This document shows, piece after piece, positions 1 to 7,206 of a stretch of DNA of 64,000 nucleotides. Location: positions 62,001 to 126,000 of the forward strand of contig JADCLI010000008.1 in NCBI GenBank assembly GCA_016803235.1, given 5' to 3'. The position numbers and the translations under genes are program-made. The DNA comes from Pimelobacter simplex. Its GTDB lineage: Bacteria > Actinomycetota > Actinomycetes > Propionibacteriales > Nocardioidaceae. The notes beneath the pieces were generated by a model. That model searched no databases. It was given only the letters and a program-made list of their open reading frames with translations, and was not told the DNA's origin. Numbering within the stretch: position 1 is the stretch's first letter; the number at the start of each line of letters is the position of its first letter.

Positions 1-1
1 C

Positions 2-427
2 ATGCTGTCCCGCATGGAACCCGTAGTCATCGCAGACGGCCGCACCAGGCTGGTCCTCTCTCACCCGGACACGGCGAGTTCGGCTCCGGCGCAGTACCTG
101 TCAGTCACCCTGGAGGGCCCTGATCTGCGGGCATCGCGTCAGGTCTACGAGGGCTACGACGAAGGGTTCACCAGTCTGGCCCGCTACTTCGGTGACCTAG
201 CCGTCGACTGGCGGGGCTGGGAGGGGACTCGCGACTACGAGTCGATCGAAGGCGACTTCCGCGTGCGAGCCACTCATGACGGTCATGTGAACCTGAGCGT
301 GTTGCTGTGGGAGTCGACCGAGCCTGCTGGGTGGCGGGTGGAGGCTGAGGTTCGCCTCGACGCCGGGGAAGCCCTGAGCGCGGCCGCCGTCGACATCGCT
401 GTGCTCGTGCGAGCACAGCCGCGCTAG
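2..427 (+). CDS. DUF6228 family protein
   Basis: Small soluble protein of about 140 residues that I recognise as DUF6228-type, a family of unknown biochemical role often seen among immunity-like genes of actinobacteria. The recognisable core is YFGDLAVDWRGWEG followed by YESIEGDFRVRATHDGHV. No signal peptide or membrane segment is visible. An ATG lies at base 2 and a second in-frame ATG at base 14; the window starts here, so a start further upstream cannot be excluded. It is followed after 8 bases by the first cassette repeat. Family call fairly sure, function unknown. Confidence 0.7.
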   Translation: MLSRMEPVVIADGRTRLVLSHPDTASSAPAQYLSVTLEGPDLRASRQVYEGYDEGFTSLARYFGDLAVDWRGWEGTRDYESIEGDFRVRATHDGHVNLSVLLWESTEPAGWRVEAEVRLDAGEALSAAAVDIAVLVRAQPR

Positions 428-435
428 TGCTCGCT

Positions 436-467
436 CATGCCGCGAACCGCGCGGTCATGCCGAGTTG
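436..467 (+). repeat. Cassette repeat R1 (unit B)
   Basis: Starts with CATGCCGCG, contains a CCGCG/CGCGG hairpin and a second CATGCCG, and ends in GAGTTG. Nearly the same sequence recurs at 15289 on the far side of the prophage remnant. Confidence 0.8.
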
Positions 468-504
468 AGTGCACTTCAGGCTACGAAGCGACACACTCTG
501 ACGA

Positions 505-927
505 ATGAGAACCGCGGCGCCTGTGTGTGAGTTGAAGGTTGAGAGCAGGCGCATTGCTCCGTGGGTTGTCGCGGGCGCTTCGATCGTTCTCGCGCTGCCG
601 GGCACGGCCCTTTCTACTCTCAGCGGCCTACTCGACCTTGCCTTTGATCCCAGCGACGGCCTTCACGAATCCCTCGATGCCTGCGGGATGCCGCAGAACT
701 GGTTCTGGGAGGCGTATCAGAACCACACCGGCTGGTTCGAGCTAGCACTCGCGCTCGTCCTCGGCGTCATCGCGGCCACCGTGATCTTTGCTGCTTGGCA
801 CCGACACTTGATTGCCACCCTTCTCCTCGGGGCGCTCCTCGTTGCACTCTCTGTCTGGCCGTTCATCGTGTATTACGAGCGATCCGGCGACGGCGCCTGG
901 ATGCTCATCGAGTGCCACGACCTGTAA
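505..927 (+). CDS. Small integral membrane protein, unknown
   Basis: A 140-residue protein with three clear hydrophobic segments: about residues 18-42, 73-96 and 101-117. The loop between the first two is polar and acidic (SDGLHESLDACGMPQNWFWE). I do not recognise the family. It sits alone between repeats R1 and R2, as a single-gene unit of the array. The ATG at 505 is the first start after the repeat. The coding call is supported by the membrane pattern and ordinary codon use; no function is proposed. Confidence 0.6.
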   Translation: MRTAAPVCELKVESRRIAPWVVAGASIVLALPGTALSTLSGLLDLAFDPSDGLHESLDACGMPQNWFWEAYQNHTGWFELALALVLGVIAATVIFAAWHRHLIATLLLGALLVALSVWPFIVYYERSGDGAWMLIECHDL

Positions 928-949
928 ACGGGCCCGGCCAACGGTCGAC

Positions 950-980
950 CATGCCGCAATCCGCACGGTCATGCCGATGC
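950..980 (+). repeat. Cassette repeat R2 (unit B)
   Basis: CATGCCGCAATCCGCACGG followed by TCATGCCGATG; same plus-strand orientation as the other copies. Confidence 0.8.
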
Positions 981-990
981 GAGCGAGCCC

Positions 991-1299
991 CTAGTCGCCG
1001 GCGAGCTGGTCTACAAGCTCATCCCATTCGGGGGTGCAAATGGTGTAGGGCCACATGGGGTCCTTCTCTACCTGGCCGGTTAGGTGCACGAGCCCCCATT
1101 GGTGGACGGCAGGAAGCCAGAACACGACATCCTTTAGGTGGTGCCGCACAGCCACGGCGCGAACGGTTACCCCATGGAGAAGGTGTCCTTTGGGCACCTC
1201 TCGCATTAGTTCCTGCTCGAGCTGCTCCGCCGCCTCTGCCGCCTCGACCTCCCACCATTCGCCTGGGAGGCTCGTGATGTCGAAGGGCGGCAGCGTCAC
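991..1299 (-). CDS. Conserved hypothetical protein
   Basis: A 102-residue acidic, Trp-rich soluble protein (for example SLPGEWWEVEAAEAAEQLEQ and DPMWPYTICTPEWDELVDQL). I chose the GTG at 1299 because any longer reading would translate repeat R3, giving Arg-rich nonsense. It is convergent with the preceding membrane-protein gene across repeat R2. I do not recognise a function; its size and place fit an immunity-type or other cassette gene. Confidence 0.55.
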   Translation of the reverse strand: MTLPPFDITSLPGEWWEVEAAEAAEQLEQELMREVPKGHLLHGVTVRAVAVRHHLKDVVFWLPAVHQWGLVHLTGQVEKDPMWPYTICTPEWDELVDQLAGD

Positions 1300-1328
1300 C
1301 GGACGATTGTGCCTGAGCAACGCACGCT

Positions 1329-1345
1329 CATGCCGCAAAGCGGGA
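1329..1345 (+). repeat. Cassette repeat R3 (partial)
   Basis: Only the CATGCCGC core and a few flanking bases remain. Confidence 0.55.
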
Positions 1346-1523
1346 ACCCCGACACGTCCCGTCGACGAGTGAGTTCCCCGGACCCGGCCCGGCTCGAACG
1401 GGCTGCCACCCCCACCGTGCGACGGGCAGGACGCACCCTTACCGGGTAGGTGCGCCTTGGGCGGGCTCAACCCAAACGGTACGTGTCACACGATCTAGCT
1501 GCATCCGAGATATCCGAGCGGAC

Positions 1524-1579
1524 ATTCCGCTGTCGGGATGGAGCGCCCGACCATACCGCGATTCGCTCGGTGACGCCGG
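1524..1579 (+). repeat. Cassette repeat R4 (units A+B)
   Basis: A hairpin GTCGGG...CCCGAC (unit A) is followed directly by a degenerate unit B. This is the canonical A-then-B order. Confidence 0.75.
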
Positions 1580-1614
1580 TGTGCGTGCGGCTTCGTTTCC
1601 TGCAGACTTCTCCC

Positions 1615-1968
1615 ATGGAACACGTCGGTGTCGATGCTGACATGCTTCTAGACCACGACATCGGAGACATCGTCTCGGTGACGCTCGGAGGAACCTCGTG
1701 GCAACTGTCGATCTGGGCGAAACCAGTCGAGTGGAACCGCCTTACGGAGATTCCACGGATCGCGACCAGCGAACGAGCCGACTTTCGCCTGGGCACCACG
1801 ATGGGGCTCGATGTCTGGTGGCACGTCTCGGACGACGTACTCGTCCTCGCCATCGGTGGGGCTCCTGAGGACTCCAGCCTGATCTTCGCTCTACCAGCTT
1901 CAGTGCTCGATGACATCCCACGGGTGATCCGCGACGTGATTGACGAGGGCTGGGACAACGCGCACTAA
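1615..1968 (+). CDS. Conserved hypothetical protein
   Basis: 117-residue acidic soluble protein with Trp-containing strands (SWQLSIWAKPVEWNRL, GLDVWWHVSDDVLVLAIGG) and an amphipathic C-terminal helix. The ATG at 1615 is preferred because an in-frame reading from 1450 would run through repeat R4. I recognise no family; it could be a small immunity-type protein, but this is inferred only from neighbours. Single gene between R4 and R5. Confidence 0.6.
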   Translation: MEHVGVDADMLLDHDIGDIVSVTLGGTSWQLSIWAKPVEWNRLTEIPRIATSERADFRLGTTMGLDVWWHVSDDVLVLAIGGAPEDSSLIFALPASVLDDIPRVIRDVIDEGWDNAH

Positions 1969-2000
1969 CGTCGTAGACGGCCAGCGCTGTGACCATCCGA

Positions 2001-2015
2001 CATGCCGCTGAGCGT
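2001..2015 (+). repeat. Cassette repeat R5 (partial)
   Basis: CATGCCGCTGAGCG, a truncated unit A start. Confidence 0.5.
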
Positions 2016-2083
2016 GGGTAGGCCAAGGTGCGGCCGGGACTACTTGGTTCACGTTCGCTGACCTCGAACGAGCGCCGCACGCC

Positions 2084-2449
2084 TCACCTAAGGCTGAGGG
2101 CGACCTCGCACCAGGTCGTCGTGCCGGACGGCCGGACGGCTACCGTGCGGCGGGGACCGTCGTCAAGGTCGGTCAAGTACTCGGCGACGGCGGGGTAAGC
2201 CCCGTCGCTCGTGGGCTCGAGGTCCCAAGTAAGTCCGTCATAGCCGAGGAAATCCACTTGCCATGGACGCACTTCCGCGCCTATCACGGCCACGGTGACG
2301 AGGACACTGCCGTTGTCGTTCAGGATCGTGGCACTCCCTGTCGCGCCCGCGCAGCTCCAAGTACGGCCACCGGGATCTCTGTGGACGTAAGGGCCGATCT
2401 CCAAGTAGCTGGCAATGCCGACGAGACCAGCGATCGCGGCACAGGTCAA
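2084..2449 (-). CDS. Membrane-anchored hypothetical protein, possible 5' frameshift
   Basis: About 121 residues beginning with a hydrophobic stretch and followed by a soluble beta-rich domain (GSVLVTVAVIGAEVRPWQVD). The only start in this frame is a TTG at 2449, and codons just upstream read NFLAGALLGVLL before a stop. A good ATG (2516) with residues MARGMDLVVT lies in the adjacent frame. A one-base frameshift near 2470-2485 would therefore restore a normal membrane-anchored protein of about 143 residues. Whether this is decay or a sequencing error cannot be decided here. Function unknown. Confidence 0.5.
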   Translation of the reverse strand: MTCAAIAGLVGIASYLEIGPYVHRDPGGRTWSCAGATGSATILNDNGSVLVTVAVIGAEVRPWQVDFLGYDGLTWDLEPTSDGAYPAVAEYLTDLDDGPRRTVAVRPSGTTTWCEVALSLR

Positions 2450-2643
2450 AAGGACCCCGAGCAGTGCGCCCGCAAGAAAGTTGGCAGGTCACGACGAGGT
2501 CCATCCCACGGGCCAACCATATTCATGATGGCAGCAGTGGCCACGACCAACGGGCACGCCGGTGGAGGCTACGCCAACCGGCCCCTTGCCATCATGCGCC
2601 TGCGCAAGCTTGCGAAGTAGGCGTCGGCAGCGGTACGCCCGGA

Positions 2644-2680
2644 TCTGCCGCGAACCGCACGGTCATGCCGATGAGCAGCG
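2644..2680 (+). repeat. Cassette repeat R6 (unit B)
   Basis: Unit B with CCGCGAACCGCACGG and CATGCCGATGAGC. It lies about 20 bases before the next plus-strand start codon. Confidence 0.8.
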
Positions 2681-2701
2681 GGCAGGTGGCATAGTCACGG
2701 C

Positions 2702-2932
2702 GTGGACCTACTGGACTTGCTTCTCCGTGACCCTCACGAAGGCGCTCGTCAGGAACTCCGCGCCGCAATCAACCCCTCGGTGCAGAACCCGGTCGTTGAA
2801 GAGTTCAGGTTCAATACCTACGAGGTGATTCTCGACCGTGAGGTCGGCGAGGCCTGGGTGTTCGACGTGCTCGACGGCACTGCAGAACCCACCATCATCA
2901 CGCTGGACGAACTGCGCAGGCGGCTGGTCTAG
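2702..2932 (+). CDS. Small acidic hypothetical protein
   Basis: 76 residues, acidic, with a GTG start. The sequence is ordinary for a globular protein (EEFRFNTYEVILDREVGEAW, ending TIITLDELRRRLV). Repeat R6 lies immediately upstream and R7 immediately downstream, and the start follows a CATAGT hexamer by 6 bases, which suggests leaderless transcription. I do not recognise the family. Confidence 0.5.
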   Translation: MDLLDLLLRDPHEGARQELRAAINPSVQNPVVEEFRFNTYEVILDREVGEAWVFDVLDGTAEPTIITLDELRRRLV

Positions 2933-2941
2933 GCGCCCACA

Positions 2942-2985
2942 CATGCCGCTGTCGGGGGCGGAGCGCCTGACCATGCCGCTGATTA
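2942..2985 (+). repeat. Cassette repeat R7 (unit A)
   Basis: Unit A hairpin with one G.T wobble in the stem (GTCGGG / CCTGAC), followed by a CATGCCGC core. Confidence 0.8.
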
Positions 2986-2992
2986 CTCGAGG

Positions 2993-3274
2993 CTATCGGA
3001 CACGGGTTGGCAGGGTCGCGAGCTGTGTATCAGCGTCCCAACCGACCGGTGGTTGCCCGTCGCTCCAAGCTCGGCCAGAGGAAATCCAGCGAGCACGAGC
3101 TGCTCGGGCGGACTCGATCGTGGCGTCCTGGTACCCGAACTCGATGCCGCAGCACGGACAGAAGCCGAACGTGGGGTCGTTGCCCGAGGAACCCCACGGC
3201 GGGGCCTCGCTTTGGTCCAGACCGCATACGAAACAGAGGCCGGGTGCGTCAGGGCGATCCGCTCGAGTAGGCAC
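2993..3274 (-). CDS. Zinc-ribbon-like hypothetical protein (CxxCG / CPCCGIEFGY)
   Basis: 93 residues with two cysteine pairs, CFVCG near residue 14 and CPCCGIEFGYQD near residue 39, consistent with a small zinc ribbon. The rest, with ARARWISSGRAWSD and PPVGWDADTQLATLP, matches a widespread family of short bacterial hypothetical proteins found near polymorphic-toxin immunity genes. I chose the ATG at 3274. Zinc binding is inferred from the cysteines; the biological role is unknown. It fills one interval of the array (R7-R8). Confidence 0.65.
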   Translation of the reverse strand: MPTRADRPDAPGLCFVCGLDQSEAPPWGSSGNDPTFGFCPCCGIEFGYQDATIESARAARARWISSGRAWSDGQPPVGWDADTQLATLPTRVR

Positions 3275-3324
3275 GTGTCCGATTCAACCAACGCACTTCC
3301 ACCGGCGAGCAGGAAACGCCCGCA

Positions 3325-3344
3325 CATGCCGCTGACCGAGCGCA
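3325..3344 (+). repeat. Cassette repeat R8 (partial)
   Basis: CATGCCGCTGACCGAGCGC, a shortened unit A. Confidence 0.6.
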
Positions 3345-3348
3345 GTAT

Positions 3349-3630
3349 CTAGTCGAGCCTGCCATCGACGAGGTGGACGTGCTCAGCGCGGCCCGGCGAG
3401 AAGCTCGCGATGTGTCGAGGACTGCCGTGGTGGTCGCGGCTCGGTTTGAACAGACCACGCGCGACAGCGTCGTCATAGACACCGACATCGAGCGGGTACT
3501 CAGTCAACAGACCGGTCAGCCGATGACGTTCGACCCACTCGAGCGCGCTTAGCTTCGAAGAGAACACACCACTTGCGTGTCGCGCGTCGTCCCCGTGAAA
3601 GACCCAGACCGTCGTGCCCGCATGCGCCAT
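3349..3630 (-). CDS. DUF7710 family protein
   Basis: About 93 residues. The blocks TTVWVFHGDDARHASGVFSS and RLTGLLTEYPLDVGVYDDAV, and the closing HIASFSPGRAEHVHLVDGRL, match the DUF7710 family of short bacterial proteins of unknown function. The ATG at 3630 places the conserved VWVFHG strand near the N-terminus; a GTG at 3660 would add ten residues. No membrane or export signal is visible. It lies alone between repeats R8 and R9, and many array neighbours are immunity-like, but no activity can be assigned. Confidence 0.65.
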   Translation of the reverse strand: MAHAGTTVWVFHGDDARHASGVFSSKLSALEWVERHRLTGLLTEYPLDVGVYDDAVARGLFKPSRDHHGSPRHIASFSPGRAEHVHLVDGRLD

Positions 3631-3686
3631 CTGCCAATCGTCGCACGGGTGAATGGCCACGCCCGGTCAGACGACTGGCGCCCGAT

Positions 3687-3780
3687 TGTGCCGCTGTCGG
3701 GGCGCAGCGCCCGACCATGCCGCTGTCGGGACGGAGCGCCCGACCATGCCGCGATCCGCACGGTCATGCCGATGAGCGGT
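3687..3780 (+). repeat. Cassette repeat R9 (A+A+B), longest copy
   Basis: Two consecutive unit-A hairpins followed by a full unit B ending in ATGAGCGG. This is the best place to read the repeat architecture. Confidence 0.85.
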
Positions 3781-3790
3781 TGCCGAAGGC

Positions 3791-4117
3791 TCAGTCGTCG
3801 AACTGAAAGTTCTCTGCTTCGGCGGCCCGGAGGGCGGTCGTGACGCGGTCGCCGTCGTGCAGATATGGGCTCAACAACCTCTGCACCTTCTTCATCTGCC
3901 GCCGCTTGCCGAACACAGAGAACATCCCTGCTTCAGAGTCGAGCTCGACTGCTTCAGCCAGGTCAGGATCGAGGTAGCGGAGCAGTCCTTCCAAGAAGTA
4001 GCCGTTTGGCTCGTGACCCTCGTGATGGATTGCTGCATCGGCCCCAAGCGCACCGCAGTAAAACGTGCAGTCATAGCCCTGCCGAGGAACACGGTGCACC
4101 TGTATTGACTCCGCCAT
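3791..4117 (-). CDS. Imm51-like immunity protein
   Basis: 108-residue acidic protein. The pattern NGYFLEGLLRYLDPDL, then DSEAGMFSVFGKRRQMKKVQ, and a C-terminal AAEAENFQFDD resembles Imm51, an immunity family for secreted polymorphic toxins (contact-dependent or type VII/VI-type nucleases and others). Family members act in the cytoplasm by binding the matching toxin domain. No toxin gene is present in the window, so it would protect against toxins from competitors or be an orphan. Start at ATG 4117 follows a stop-rich repeat-derived segment. Family call moderately sure. Confidence 0.65.
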   Translation of the reverse strand: MAESIQVHRVPRQGYDCTFYCGALGADAAIHHEGHEPNGYFLEGLLRYLDPDLAEAVELDSEAGMFSVFGKRRQMKKVQRLLSPYLHDGDRVTTALRAAEAENFQFDD

Positions 4118-4143
4118 GCGGTCAGCATCTCAGCACGCACGCT

Positions 4144-4160
4144 CATGCCGCGATCAGAGT
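4144..4160 (+). repeat. Cassette repeat R10 (partial)
   Basis: CATGCCGCGATC core; it lies inside the 3' end of the next gene, so it encodes its last residues (YRPIEL). Confidence 0.55.
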
Positions 4161-4375
4161 TCGATCGGGCGGTACGACAGGGCTCGAGCCACGATCTGTT
4201 CGGGCGTTGGCTCCTCGTCGAACTCGTCTTCCCAGTAGAAGATGAGATCAGATGCTCGCGGATGTGGAACCGCCGCCGCGAACTCTGCAACGAGGCGATC
4301 AACCTCGGCGTCAGAGGCATAAGCGCCCGTCACAAGGCGCTCAACCAGGTCGAACAAGACGCTGCGATCGGTCAC
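4154..4375 (-). CDS. Bacteriocin (colicin/pyocin DNase-type) immunity protein
   Basis: 73 residues, strongly acidic. HPRASDLIFYWEDEFDEEPT followed by PEQIVARALSYR matches the Colicin_Pyocin immunity family (Im2/Im7/Im9-like), whose members bind HNH-nuclease bacteriocins and block them. Length is slightly below the usual 85. The normal IFYP is replaced by IFYW. No cognate bacteriocin is seen within the window, so this is an orphan immunity gene. Its final codons overlap repeat R10. Family call good. Confidence 0.8.
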   Translation of the reverse strand: MTDRSVLFDLVERLVTGAYASDAEVDRLVAEFAAAVPHPRASDLIFYWEDEFDEEPTPEQIVARALSYRPIEL

Positions 4376-4413
4376 AGACCAAGCATCTCAGCGCGCCGGT
4401 CAATGCGCACTGA

Positions 4414-4440
4414 CATGCCGCGAACCGCGCGGTCACGCCG
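4414..4440 (+). repeat. Cassette repeat R11 (unit B)
   Basis: Unit B with the CCGCG/CGCGG hairpin; the second core reads CACGCCG. Confidence 0.75.
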
Positions 4441-4473
4441 AGGAACGGGCGCCACCTGGACATCCGCAAACTG

Positions 4474-4803
4474 TCAGGTCAGCGAGGTCATCAGCGCAGA
4501 TGCCGGAAGCCAGGCCACTGCGGCGACGACCGGTAGTCCTACGCTGACGGCCACCCAGCGCACCGCGGCGGTGCGACACAGGAAGACGACGATTGCGACG
4601 GCGGCGGCGAGGCACGCGGCGCCGATCGGAAGCATGATGAAGGTGACCACTCGCGTGACCTCGGGATCGCTCGTGTAACCGAGGTAGGGATCGCGCTCCA
4701 GCGCGTACAGCGCGATGCACCAGAGGCACAGTGCCGTGCTCGAGCCAAGCATGAGGCCAGCCACCGCGCCACTGGTCGTTGCCAGCTGCGACTTCACCGT
4801 CAT
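4474..4803 (-). CDS. Small integral membrane protein, unknown
   Basis: 109 residues with three hydrophobic spans (about residues 12-35, 49-76 and 83-105) separated by a short charged loop (ERDPYLGYTSDPEVTR). No family recognised. It lies between repeats R11 and R12 as a single-gene unit. The ATG at 4803 is the natural start. Along with the gene at 505, it shows that the array carries membrane proteins as well as soluble immunity-type proteins. Confidence 0.6.
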   Translation of the reverse strand: MTVKSQLATTSGAVAGLMLGSSTALCLWCIALYALERDPYLGYTSDPEVTRVVTFIMLPIGAACLAAAVAIVVFLCRTAAVRWVAVSVGLPVVAAVAWLPASALMTSLT

Positions 4804-4944
4804 GGCAAGGCACCCACGACCTGCCGCCGAACAGCCAATGGCAAGAGGGGAGCCAGAGAACCGACCGAATGCTGGCGGGCCTCCGATCCCTTGTCCGCCG
4901 GTGAGTCAGATGTCACTCGCTCACGTTAGTAGAGGAAGTGCCCT

Positions 4945-4965
4945 CATCTGCCGCTGTCAGTGCGA
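4945..4965 (+). repeat. Cassette repeat R12 (partial unit A)
   Basis: CATCTGCCGCTGTCAG; CATC replaces CATG, as in R6 and R15-R17. Confidence 0.6.
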
Positions 4966-5493
4966 AACGCCGCCTCCTGGAAGTCGCAGCTGCAACTCGT
5001 TAAGACGGGTGACCGGGTCACTCCACGGCTCCAACGCAAACCGGTCTCGCAACAGCGCCAACTGTTTCGAGGCAGTCGCGTCGAGAGGGGCCGCAGGATT
5101 GCCTAGCCACTCGGCAGTTGTCGCATACGAGTACGCCAACTGCTCCAGGCCGAAGTACCCGCTCATGCATCCGAGCGCCAGAAAATCAGAGAGGCCCAGA
5201 CCGACGGCAATGTTCGGTCGGGCAACGTTCATCGGAACGGTCATGACGATGACCGGGCCTGCGGGGCCGACCCAAGCGCTGAAGTGAACCCCGTCTCCGC
5301 CAGTTGAGGCGAAGGTGACTGCTCCGATCGGAGTCGATTCGTATCCGGACACGAGCGGTTCGGCAGGAGGCTGAAGAAGGAGCCCGATGGGCTCGAAGAC
5401 GTAGCGCGGGTCGTCGTTCGCCAGCCGCGCCGCCTCTTCTGCGACTTCCCAGAGCTCTAGCCATCGGAATGAGGTCACAGCCGACGATGACAC
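4957..5493 (-). CDS. Conserved hypothetical protein (STGGDGVHFS family)
   Basis: 178-residue soluble protein of a widespread bacterial family of unknown function. Conserved blocks are IGAVTFASTGGDGVHFSAWV, VIVMTVPMN, and FLALGCMSGYFGLEQLAYSY. Relatives often occur beside toxin-immunity genes, but I know of no demonstrated activity. The C-terminal codons run into repeat R12. The ATG at 5493 is just inside repeat R13's flank. It is the largest gene of the array left of the prophage. Confidence 0.65.
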   Translation of the reverse strand: MSSSAVTSFRWLELWEVAEEAARLANDDPRYVFEPIGLLLQPPAEPLVSGYESTPIGAVTFASTGGDGVHFSAWVGPAGPVIVMTVPMNVARPNIAVGLGLSDFLALGCMSGYFGLEQLAYSYATTAEWLGNPAAPLDATASKQLALLRDRFALEPWSDPVTRLNELQLRLPGGGVSH

Positions 5494-5523
5494 GCGGTCG
5501 TATGGCTGTCCTGAAACGCCCGG

Positions 5524-5585
5524 ATCTGCGGCTGTCGGGACCGAGCGCCCGACTATGCCGCGTCAGGCGATTCTGCCGATGAGCG
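5524..5585 (+). repeat. Cassette repeat R13 (A+B)
   Basis: Unit A hairpin GTCGGG...CCCGAC followed by a diverged unit B ending TGCCGATGAGCGG. Confidence 0.8.
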
Positions 5586-5604
5586 GGCATTGGACAATGG
5601 CGCC

Positions 5605-5871
5605 GTGACGAGCCCATACGACGACGAACGAGGCCACCTCGTGCCGCTTCTTGAGGCGTTCCAGGCCAGCGGAAATCACGCCGTCAGTGATTGGTTCATT
5701 CCAAGGCCGGGCGGCGGTTGGGACGTCCACCTACGTCAGACGCTCGACGCTGAGCTGATCGAGCGACACCTACGAGCAGACTCAGTTGCAGAACAGCTGC
5801 AGGTCGCTGACGACACGGTCCACTGCGCTCACTGTTCGACTTGGATCTACGGCGCTGACGCGCCTGCGTAG
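5605..5871 (+). CDS. Small hypothetical protein with CxxC
   Basis: 88 residues from the GTG at 5605 (an in-frame TTG at 5590 would overlap the repeat flank). The C-terminal HCAHCSTWIYG contains a CxxC that could bind a metal with partner residues outside this ORF or in a dimer. The start follows a GACAAT hexamer by 6 bases, consistent with leaderless transcription directly downstream of repeat R13. Family not recognised. Confidence 0.5.
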   Translation: MTSPYDDERGHLVPLLEAFQASGNHAVSDWFIPRPGGGWDVHLRQTLDAELIERHLRADSVAEQLQVADDTVHCAHCSTWIYGADAPA

Positions 5872-5892
5872 CCCCAGCGTCGTCCATCCGCT

Positions 5893-5920
5893 CATGCCGC
5901 GATCCGATCGTGCCGGTGTC
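5893..5920 (+). repeat. Cassette repeat R14, last copy before the prophage remnant
   Basis: CATGCCGCGATCCGATCG; phage-derived coding sequence begins about 70 bases downstream. Confidence 0.65.
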
Positions 5921-5994
5921 CGGGTGGTAGCCGACAGAACAACTACGCTGCCGGCTGTGATGGCTTCTGAGCCGAGCGAGCGGGACGGGTTATG

Positions 5995-6315
5995 GCACGC
6001 GGCGCGGGCGGTGACGGTGACGCCCTGGCCCCAGATGTAGCCGATGCGGAGCTGGACGCCGCGCTTGATGAGCGGGGAGGCGACGACCATGACGCGGCAG
6101 TTGCGGGCGATGTCGCCGAGGCCCTTGCGGGTGAGCTGCTCTTCCAGGCGGTGGGAGGCGAGCGCCCAGCCGCGGTCGTCGGCTGCGAGCTCGATGTCGG
6201 CGAAGCCCTCCTGGACGACCTCGAGCTCGTGCTCGAGTGTCGCGATGGTGCCGATGAGGTCGTCGTAGGACGGCTGAGACCTGATCCTCTCGATCATGAG
6301 TCGGATGCCTCCCAT
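5995..6315 (-). pseudogene. Truncated phage portal protein (N-terminus only)
   Basis: About 105 N-terminal residues of an actinophage-type portal protein remain: a start near 6315 or 6297, helices (TIATLEHELEVVQEGFADIE), then IARNCRVMVVASPLIKRGVQ and YIWGQGV. After about base 5995 the similarity stops and array-like sequence begins. A full portal has 400-600 residues, so about three quarters is missing. It follows the terminase gene in the usual phage order on the minus strand. The break marks the left edge of the prophage remnant. Confidence 0.6.
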
Positions 6316-6333
6316 CGGTTGTAGGGTCCGCGC

Positions 6334-7206
6334 GTGGTGTTTTCAGCGAACGTTCTTCGTGCCCTCATCGCGTCTCCAGGCGATGTCGCCGCAGCTCGCG
6401 ACGCGGTGGAAGCTGCGATCTACAGGTGGAACAGCGACAGGGCAGAGCAAGCTCAAGTTGTTGTGCTCCCGCTTCGATGGGAGACCGACTCGGTGCCCTT
6501 GGCGGGAGTTGATGCCCAGGCCGTGCTGAACAAGCAGCTCGTCGAGAAGGCGGACATGATCTTCGGCGTCTTCCATAGCAGGCTCGGAACGCAGACGCCG
6601 CGGGAGGTGTCGGGCACCGCCGAGGAGATCCAGCAAGCGGTGGACGATGGTCGCCCTGTCCACGTGTACTTCGCCGACATGCCGCATCCGGCCGATGTGG
6701 ACACCAAGCAACTCGCCGCGTTGAACAAGTTCAGGGCGGAGATGCAGAAGCGCGCGCTCGTGGCGACCTTTCGGTCTGTCGAGGATCTGAGCGCCCAGGT
6801 CCGCAGCGCGCTCGAGCATGACGTCGCTGCACATGCGCTACCAGTTGAGCGGGAGCCGGGATCAGCTTCCGGCCGAGCGGTTCTCCGGGCCTCGCACACC
6901 TTCGAGCGCGAGCCGAAGGTCGGAGCGCGCGGGAAGGTCACCTACAGAACTGTCCGTGATCGGATCGTGCTGACCAACGATGGGGACGTCGCGGCACAGA
7001 ACGTGAAGTTTGAGCTCGAATCTCTCGACGACGGCCACGTGCCGCAGGTCCTCAATCGGGGTGACGTGCGGGTCGACCTCCGGCCCCGCGACCACTTCGA
7101 GTACCCGATCATGAGGTACGCCGGCGCTGCGAGCGCTGTAAAGGTCAAGATGTCCTGGCTTGAGGGCGAGAACGAGCACACTGACGAGCAGACGTTGTCG
7201 TTCTAG
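6334..7206 (+). CDS. DUF4062/TIR-like domain protein with C-terminal Ig-like domain (candidate phage-defence cargo)
   Basis: 290 residues. Residues 7-110 carry ALIASPGDVAAARDAV, ADMIFGVFHSRLGTQTP and SGTAEEIQQAVDDGRPVHVY, the signature of DUF4062-type TIR-fold domains. Residues about 195-290 form a predicted beta sandwich (VLTNDGDVAAQNVKFELESL), like an Ig/CARDB sensor domain. TIR-fold domains of this kind often act in nucleotide-based antiphage or stress systems, but this protein's activity is not known. It runs opposite to the flanking portal and terminase genes and ends 4 bases inside the terminase stop, as a typical phage cargo gene. A TAGGGT -10 box at 6322-6327 lies 6 bases before the GTG: probably leaderless. 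Confidence 0.65.
   Translation: MVFSANVLRALIASPGDVAAARDAVEAAIYRWNSDRAEQAQVVVLPLRWETDSVPLAGVDAQAVLNKQLVEKADMIFGVFHSRLGTQTPREVSGTAEEIQQAVDDGRPVHVYFADMPHPADVDTKQLAALNKFRAEMQKRALVATFRSVEDLSAQVRSALEHDVAAHALPVEREPGSASGRAVLRASHTFEREPKVGARGKVTYRTVRDRIVLTNDGDVAAQNVKFELESLDDGHVPQVLNRGDVRVDLRPRDHFEYPIMRYAGAASAVKVKMSWLEGENEHTDEQTLSF

Larger units (their letters stand above)
1300..1614. other. Intergenic stretch with two repeats, no gene seen
   Basis: Contains repeats R3 and R4. The 180 bases between them hold no convincing reading frame; a T-arm-like hairpin (GCCCG, TTCGAGC, CGGGC on the minus strand near 1385-1405) is present, but no tRNA can be built around it. This may be a cassette that has lost its gene. 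Confidence 0.5.

Noticed and set aside
1380..1410. tRNA-like T-arm (GCCCG TTCGAGC CGGGC) on the minus strand
   Set aside because: No matching 5' acceptor strand, D-arm or anticodon arm could be found within 100 bases; treated as a chance hairpin or old remnant.
436..5920. Classical integron gene-cassette array
   Set aside because: Only R1 (GTTGAGT) resembles the GTTRRRY attC core; the other copies do not, and no intI is present. Kept as a cassette-like array of unknown mechanism.
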